Below, piece after piece: positions 17,852-21,641 of a stretch of 21,641 nt of DNA. This DNA comes from a virus: IMG/VR virus record IMGVR_UViG_3300013126_002903, positions 1 through 21,641 of that record; one strand, given 5' to 3'. The notes beneath the pieces are model-generated. The model ran no database searches, was not told the origin of the DNA, and worked only from the letters and a program-made list of their open reading frames with translations. Numbering within the stretch: position 1 is the first letter of the stretch; every line of letters begins with the position of its first letter. Position numbers and translations under genes: made by a program.

Positions 17852-18576
17852 TAGATACCTCCGATTTTGTCGATGATCTTCTTCTGCGCGACTTGCGTTC
17901 GACGCAGCCCGAGCGGAAAGCTGAATTCACGGAGTTTACAGTACGTAAACGCAAGTGGCCCTGTCAAGGTGATAACATCTTCGTCCCGGGCCGTTCCCTC
18001 TTGGACAATCGGAGTACCCGAAGGGAAACACTCCTCTGTTCCCGGGTAACACACCGCATCGACGCCGTATTCGCCAAGGAGCTTGCGGATTGACGCCGTG
18101 TCTTCTTCGATCTTCTGCAGTCGGTCCATTTCTTCCTCCGAGAGTACAAGCGGGAGCGGGTCGCGTGAGTGTGCGATGTCGAGCGGGAATGTCGGGCTAT
18201 CCGACAACTGCCAGTGGAGATGGTCAAGGTATTGGCCGAGGAATGCCCCCTCATGACCGGTCAGGCCAAGATGTTCCCCGGCTTCTACCCTCTGCCCTAG
18301 CCGGACGTAGGACGCCGAGCCGTGGGCAAACATCGAGAAGCGAAAAGCGTCCGATACGTGATCGTGTTCGAGGCAAACCGCATACCTGCCGAACGTCCCA
18401 TCGTTGGTAGGCCGGACCACAACACCTGGGGCTGGTGCCCGGTAGAGATTCCCGGCTGCGATGTCGTAGTCAATACCTCGATGTTGGTACGGAGGTGTAC
18501 CAGAATACCACTGTGCAAAGCGCCCCGAGTAGGGAGCTTGCACCGGCTCACAGTAAAAAACCAGCTGATCTACCAT
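17851..18576 (-). CDS. M23-family endopeptidase (endolysin)
   Basis: A zinc metallopeptidase that cuts peptidoglycan cross-bridges, likely the phage endolysin (241 aa). The LytM core shows HRGIDYD (His32, Asp36), SMFAH (His85) and HLHW (His119, His121), the expected zinc and catalytic residues, plus APAPGVVVRPTNDGTFG and GEHLGLTGHEGA. There is no signal peptide, so export would need the holin encoded next. The C-terminal 110 residues (a SEEEMDRLQKIEEDTASIRKLL coiled-coil, then a Cys-containing domain) are not a known cell-wall binding module and may be a new targeting domain. It overlaps the upstream membrane protein by 7 nt. Confidence 0.88.
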   Translation of the reverse strand: MVDQLVFYCEPVQAPYSGRFAQWYSGTPPYQHRGIDYDIAAGNLYRAPAPGVVVRPTNDGTFGRYAVCLEHDHVSDAFRFSMFAHGSASYVRLGQRVEAGEHLGLTGHEGAFLGQYLDHLHWQLSDSPTFPLDIAHSRDPLPLVLSEEEMDRLQKIEEDTASIRKLLGEYGVDAVCYPGTEECFPSGTPIVQEGTARDEDVITLTGPLAFTYCKLREFSFPLGLRRTQVAQKKIIDKIGGI

Positions 18577-19046
18577 CCCGGAACCACCTGCTGGAAGAAG
18601 TCGATTGCGTGATGGAATTCGCTTAGAGCGAATAGAGTAGCACCAACAACTGTTCCGGCAACGAAAATCACTGCCGCCACGGCGGCGAGAACAACAGGAT
18701 GTACGACGTTGTTAACTACCGCAGTACCTAACCGTTTTTCGTCCGCAACGCGTCGACTATAACCAGAGATATCCGCTGCCTCTACGTCTTTTCCGTGTTG
18801 TATCGAGTCACAAAATGCCCGCTGCTCTCGAAGCCCCGCCAAAGCTTCTCTTACGCCGCCGTTCTGAACGTCGACTCGCGATGTTAGCGCGGCCAAATTG
18901 TTATCTGTTTTCTCGAAGTGCAAGTCAGTTTCACGCATCCACTTTACACTGTCATCGAGCCGACCCGCGATGTGTTCTACTTGATGCTGTATCGTGGTAA
19001 ACATGGACTCGATCAGAACTACCGCCACCGTACCTTCTTCTGCCAT
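18570..19046 (-). CDS. Coiled-coil protein with C-terminal membrane helix (158 aa)
   Basis: Begins MAEEGTVAVVLIESMFTTIQHQ two bases after the upstream TAA. Residues about 20-80 are heptad-rich (VEHIAGRLDDSVKWMRETDLHFEKTDNNLAALTSRVDV), a coiled coil. Residues about 118-142 form a hydrophobic helix (VVLAAVAAVIFVAGTVVGATLFAL), followed by a short tail. This C-tail-anchored layout is common in phage lysis or tail regions, as a pinholin-like or membrane-bound structural accessory. It precedes the endolysin. No named family is recognised. Confidence 0.65.
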   Translation of the reverse strand: MAEEGTVAVVLIESMFTTIQHQVEHIAGRLDDSVKWMRETDLHFEKTDNNLAALTSRVDVQNGGVREALAGLREQRAFCDSIQHGKDVEAADISGYSRRVADEKRLGTAVVNNVVHPVVLAAVAAVIFVAGTVVGATLFALSEFHHAIDFFQQVVPGW

Positions 19047-19048
19047 CC

Positions 19049-19324
19049 TTAGAACACCGACGCCAAAACAATCAAGGTATGCTCCTCCACCGCGTTTACG
19101 GTTCCAGTAACGCCGTGCCACAGAATAGACCAAACTCCGCTATCGTCAAGTAAAATATCACAGTGATAATTGCCGGTGCTGTCGTTAACGACGGTACCGA
19201 CTACCTCAACCCCGTTTGGTTGCTCGATGGTACAGGTTACCGAGTCCGGGTTAGCTAGCACACCAGCCGAATTACGGAAAACGGCTGAACTGCGCAGAGT
19301 CCCGCCTTTGGTGTATTCCGCCAT
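19049..19324 (-). CDS. Small beta-sandwich tail-appendage protein (91 aa)
   Basis: The pattern of alternating strands (TLRSSAVFRNSAGVLANPDSVTCTIEQPNG, VVGTVVNDSTGNYHCDILLDD, GVWSILWHGVTGTVNAVEEHTLIVL) matches the small Ig-like modules of phage tail or capsid decoration proteins. The ATG overlaps the previous stop and has GGAGG 7 nt upstream. It is probably a virion component decorating the fibre or baseplate, but no specific family could be named. Confidence 0.6.
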   Translation of the reverse strand: MAEYTKGGTLRSSAVFRNSAGVLANPDSVTCTIEQPNGVEVVGTVVNDSTGNYHCDILLDDSGVWSILWHGVTGTVNAVEEHTLIVLASVF

Positions 19325-19533
19325 CAGATTACCTCCGCGTCGGTGCTGGTAACTGTCCCCAGTAATGTATCAGATGATAGCACGGAACTCAATGGGGTGT
19401 CTGACGCTAACGCCGACCCCAAAAGAGCATCCGACACAGACAACCCGGGTGTACCCAGTGCCAGAGGAGCGCCCACTTTCGCCCAGTAATGTGCTGCCCA
19501 GTAACGTGCTGCCCAGTGACGTGCTGCCCACAT
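19324..19533 (-). CDS. WAARxW-repeat virion-region protein (69 aa)
   Basis: The N-terminus is built from five-residue repeats rich in Trp and Ala (WAARH, WAARY, WAAHY, WA). The tail is Leu/Ser/Thr-rich (LSVSDALLGSALASDTPLSSVLSSDTLLG) and itself mildly repetitive. Short proteins with such aromatic WAARYW runs are seen beside phage tail and fibre genes, with no assigned role. The ATG follows the fibre gene's TAA directly. It could be a membrane-active or fibre-associated peptide. Confidence 0.6.
   Translation of the reverse strand: MWAARHWAARYWAAHYWAKVGAPLALGTPGLSVSDALLGSALASDTPLSSVLSSDTLLGTVTSTDAEVI
19479..19533. repeat. 15-bp tandem repeats encoding the WAARxW run
   Basis: The unit GTGCTGCCCAGTAAC occurs with small changes at 19491, 19506 and (partly) 19521, preceded by a degenerate fourth copy. 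The repeats are in frame with the 69-aa gene and each encodes one five-residue WAAxx unit, so repeat number can change without frameshift. Confidence 0.7.
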
Positions 19534-20820
19534 TTACGTAAGATCCAATGTTACGTCGATTCGGTTCCCGTCCGCGTCGACAGTTGCAGCTATCCGATTG
19601 ACGGTGTCGGCCAAGTCTCGGAGAGCCATAGCTGTCGTCCCGGCCCCCGATACCTTCCCGGCGTTTGCTGCGTTTCCAATCCGGAGCGACTGGATCAGGG
19701 TAATGGTCCCTTCGATTACGAGTGCCCCAACCGCATTTGCTGCCTGTGTAGCGCTCAAGTTGTTCAGAGCCGCAATCGCGGCAAGGATAGCGTCGTCACC
19801 CGAGGCAAACCCAGCGTCCATCTCCGCCTTGGTAGGCGGATCGTAAGCAGCGAGTGCCGCAGCAATGTCCCCGGTGGCTGCAGGTGCTACAGGCAGGTTG
19901 TCGGTTTTGGCCTTGATTGCGGCGATCTCGGTGTCGAGGTAGCCCGCGATCGCCCCGATCGTCGCGTTATCAGGAGCCACGTAGCCCGCCGCCGCCAGCC
20001 GCGAAGATATCGCCGCGTCGATGCGCGCCAGTTCGGTGGCCAGTTCCGTTCGTACCTGTGAGGCGATGGTCGAAGCAGAGGGAATGGCCGCTTCGACAGC
20101 ACTCTGATCGGCGGGGTCGATGGGCAAATTGTCCGTCTTCGCCTTGATGGCTCCTACCTCGGTGTCGATGTAGCCAACAATGACGGCGAGCGTAGCAGGA
20201 ATGTCCGTACCGGTGTCACCCTCAATCACCGCCGTCTGCGCCTTGACAGCAGCAACGTCCGCAGCGAGACTTGCGCCCGCTGGCGCTCCGAGCTTTGGCT
20301 GCATATCGGCGGTATCAGCGAGGATGGCATCGAGGTCAAGCCCTCCCGCATCCGAAACCGGAAGCCCCCCGGCTGCGTCCGCAGCAGCAGCAGGTAGCGC
20401 GGTACCGGCGAGGCCGCGCGTGGCGCTCCAAGCACTTTCGATCAACGCGTCGTTGAGGCCAGCAGCACGGAAGCCGATGATCGGCCCGCGCCACGGAAGC
20501 ACGCCGGTCGCCATGCCAGTAAACCAGCCGAAGCCCTCAGTGTCGTTGTTGATGGAGGCCCCGCCCGAAGCGGGAATCTCGATCGTGTAGACGCCGTCAC
20601 CTTGATGCGTCCAGTCATAATTGCCCCCGGTAGTCGGGGTGACAACTGTCTGGGTAAAGGCACCGGCAGCAGTAACGAAGTTCCAGACGAGGTCCATGCC
20701 CGCAGCGTTGTAGGCGACTGCGGTTTCGCGCGTCTTGAAGTCGGTGTCATCAAGGAGAGGCAGGATGTTTACCGGCACCTCCGCCAACGCCGCGTCGACA
20801 TCCATCCACAGGTCAGGCAT
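19534..20820 (-). CDS. Tail fibre / appendage protein (428 aa)
   Basis: A long virion protein. The N-terminal third is a beta-rich domain (DDTDFKTRETAVAYNAAGMDLVWNF, NYDWTHQGDGVYTIEIPASGGASINNDTEGFGWFTG) similar to phage structural modules fused to fibres. The rest is an Ala-rich helical/trimeric stalk with internal repeats, notably two copies of (Y)(I/L)DTE(V/I)(G/A)AIKAKTDNLP. It ends AATVDADGNRIDVTLDLT. Strong GAGGAGG precedes the ATG. The stalk repeats fit a trimeric fibre. Base composition is visibly more GC-rich than in the lysis genes, possibly a sign of modular exchange of the host-range gene. Confidence 0.7.
   Translation of the reverse strand: MPDLWMDVDAALAEVPVNILPLLDDTDFKTRETAVAYNAAGMDLVWNFVTAAGAFTQTVVTPTTGGNYDWTHQGDGVYTIEIPASGGASINNDTEGFGWFTGMATGVLPWRGPIIGFRAAGLNDALIESAWSATRGLAGTALPAAAADAAGGLPVSDAGGLDLDAILADTADMQPKLGAPAGASLAADVAAVKAQTAVIEGDTGTDIPATLAVIVGYIDTEVGAIKAKTDNLPIDPADQSAVEAAIPSASTIASQVRTELATELARIDAAISSRLAAAGYVAPDNATIGAIAGYLDTEIAAIKAKTDNLPVAPAATGDIAAALAAYDPPTKAEMDAGFASGDDAILAAIAALNNLSATQAANAVGALVIEGTITLIQSLRIGNAANAGKVSGAGTTAMALRDLADTVNRIAATVDADGNRIDVTLDLT
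19888..20177. repeat. Duplicated stalk segment of the fibre gene
   Basis: Two diverged DNA copies, about 19888-19945 and 20117-20177, encode the same element (YxDTExxAIKAKTDNLP). Each would be one turn of the fibre stalk. The copies differ by about a quarter of their bases, so the duplication is old. Confidence 0.6.
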
Positions 20821-20832
20821 AGCTAGTCCTCC

Positions 20833-21641
20833 TCATTGCTGCACATAGGCGTAGGTCGGTTTGCCGCCTCCGCCACCCCCCGCCGCATGTGTCACCGCCA
20901 GCACCGGGCGGTACCCCGCCGTCGCGTGGTCCTGTGAGGCGATGGAGATGTACTCGTTCCCTGTCGGCGTGGTGTTGCTGTAGTCTCGGCTCGACCGCAG
21001 AGAAAAGTAGGTATACCCGGTCTTGTTCACATACCCCGGCGTCAGGTCCGCCGACGTGTATTGCGTGTTGGGAGACATCCCGCTTGTGTTGCGCCACACG
21101 GCGGCAGTTGCACCAGCAAGACAGTTGTCAAAGAATGCCTCACGCGTACCAGTAGCTAACGGGTCTTGCGCGCTCCAATCCTGCTCCACAATCTGCACGT
21201 CGAGATCGGTGTCGGAGTAATCATAGACGCAGACAAGTTTGAGCGCGTCCTGCGAAACGTCATCCCCGTCCGGGACGCCACTCGTGTCGATCTTTAACCC
21301 GGCGCGATTCACATAGTAGACATGATAGCCCTTGCCGTCGTCGTAAAAACGCTGCCCTAGATCCAAGTAGGGGAAGCTATTGGAATACGCGACAGACATA
21401 TTACGCGCGGTTGAATAAAGCCAGCCCTGACCTTGCACATGCCCGTCCGCCGTGGTGTCGCTGTAGTCCGGGTCAATCGTCACCGGGTAGATAGCCGTGT
21501 CGAGCACGCTCACCGAGACGCCCGTGAGCATCCAGCGCACGCCTTGCCCGTCCGTCCTCATCAGACGCCGCACAGGGAGGTCATTGCGCTTGCCGCTCTT
21601 GAGTACTTTCGAGTCCCACGCCTCTGGAGGCAGATGGTGGA
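20833..21641 (-). CDS. Virion structural protein, 5' end beyond window
   Basis: The frame stays open to the window edge (upstream codons read HHLPPEAWDSKVLKSGKRNDLPVRRLMRTDGQ...), so the start is not in this window. At least 268 residues remain. The sequence is beta-rich with many Tyr/Asp/Thr (DPDYSDTTADGHVQGQGWLYSTARN, GYHVYYVNRAG, YDYSDTDLDVQIVEQDWS), ending in a Gly-rich tail (AAGGGGGGKPTYAYVQQ). The style matches phage tail or fibre proteins with carbohydrate-binding-like beta sandwiches, but no family is certain. It sits 12 nt before the fibre gene in the same operon. Confidence 0.65.
   Translation of the reverse strand, partial: HHLPPEAWDSKVLKSGKRNDLPVRRLMRTDGQGVRWMLTGVSVSVLDTAIYPVTIDPDYSDTTADGHVQGQGWLYSTARNMSVAYSNSFPYLDLGQRFYDDGKGYHVYYVNRAGLKIDTSGVPDGDDVSQDALKLVCVYDYSDTDLDVQIVEQDWSAQDPLATGTREAFFDNCLAGATAAVWRNTSGMSPNTQYTSADLTPGYVNKTGYTYFSLRSSRDYSNTTPTGNEYISIASQDHATAGYRPVLAVTHAAGGGGGGKPTYAYVQQ

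Noticed and set aside
1-21641. CRISPR array, tRNA, insertion sequence, integrase or attachment site
   Set aside because: No regularly spaced direct repeats, cloverleaf with a T-loop motif, transposase or recombinase motifs were found on either strand.

Overview
This window is part of the genome of a tailed double-stranded DNA bacteriophage (or a prophage or metagenomic viral contig). It has a replication and nucleotide-metabolism module, a lysis cassette, tail-appendage genes and long runs of tiny overlapping ORFs, with no bacterial housekeeping genes, rRNA or tRNA. Sigma70-like promoters and AGGAG-type ribosome binding sites point to a bacterial host. I cannot name the host.

Layout. (1) Positions 1-2731 are a leftward cluster of about 14 very small genes (27-182 aa). 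They are joined by ATGA/GTGA/TAATG overlaps and include zinc-knuckle proteins, two mini-membrane proteins and a secreted transglycosylase-like enzyme. (2) Positions 2732-3020 are a divergent control region with inverted repeats. (3) Positions 3021-16969 run rightward: class II ribonucleotide reductase, primase-polymerase/helicase fusion, a CGCG...GHD domain protein, Cas4/RecB-type nuclease, Sak4-like ATPase, a probable ssDNA-binding partner, family A DNA polymerase, PurZ-type adenylosuccinate synthetase, dUTPase, a DUF6378/MazG-like protein, a VRR-NUC nuclease, a decayed MT-A70 adenine methyltransferase, a second CGCG...GHD protein and an SNF2-type helicase. (4) A hairpin at 16967-17004 separates this from leftward genes at 17052-21641: small membrane proteins, a holin candidate, an M23 endopeptidase, and tail-appendage or fibre genes running off the right edge.

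Main biological reading. The purZ-like gene carries Ser where PurA has its catalytic Asp (GGQYGSEGKG). It overlaps the stop codon of an exonuclease-bearing family A polymerase by 4 nt, followed by dut and a MazG-like gene. This is the signature of phages that replace adenine with 2-aminoadenine (base Z). The same operon ends in the wreck of an N6-adenine methyltransferase, which fits a phage that no longer has ordinary adenine to protect. The link between the two is inference.

Regulation. Five promoters share TTGACA-N17-(T/A-rich -10) with an extended -10 TG. Several share spacer and leader sequence, so a phage-specific promoter family drives both arms; two of the units also carry paralogous CGCG...GHD proteins. 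The DNA polymerase gene opens with two long inverted repeats. One encloses its ribosome binding site in the stem and its start codon in the loop. The other is an 18-bp perfect repeat inside the coding region. Together they suggest post-transcriptional control of the polymerase or a structured DNA element.
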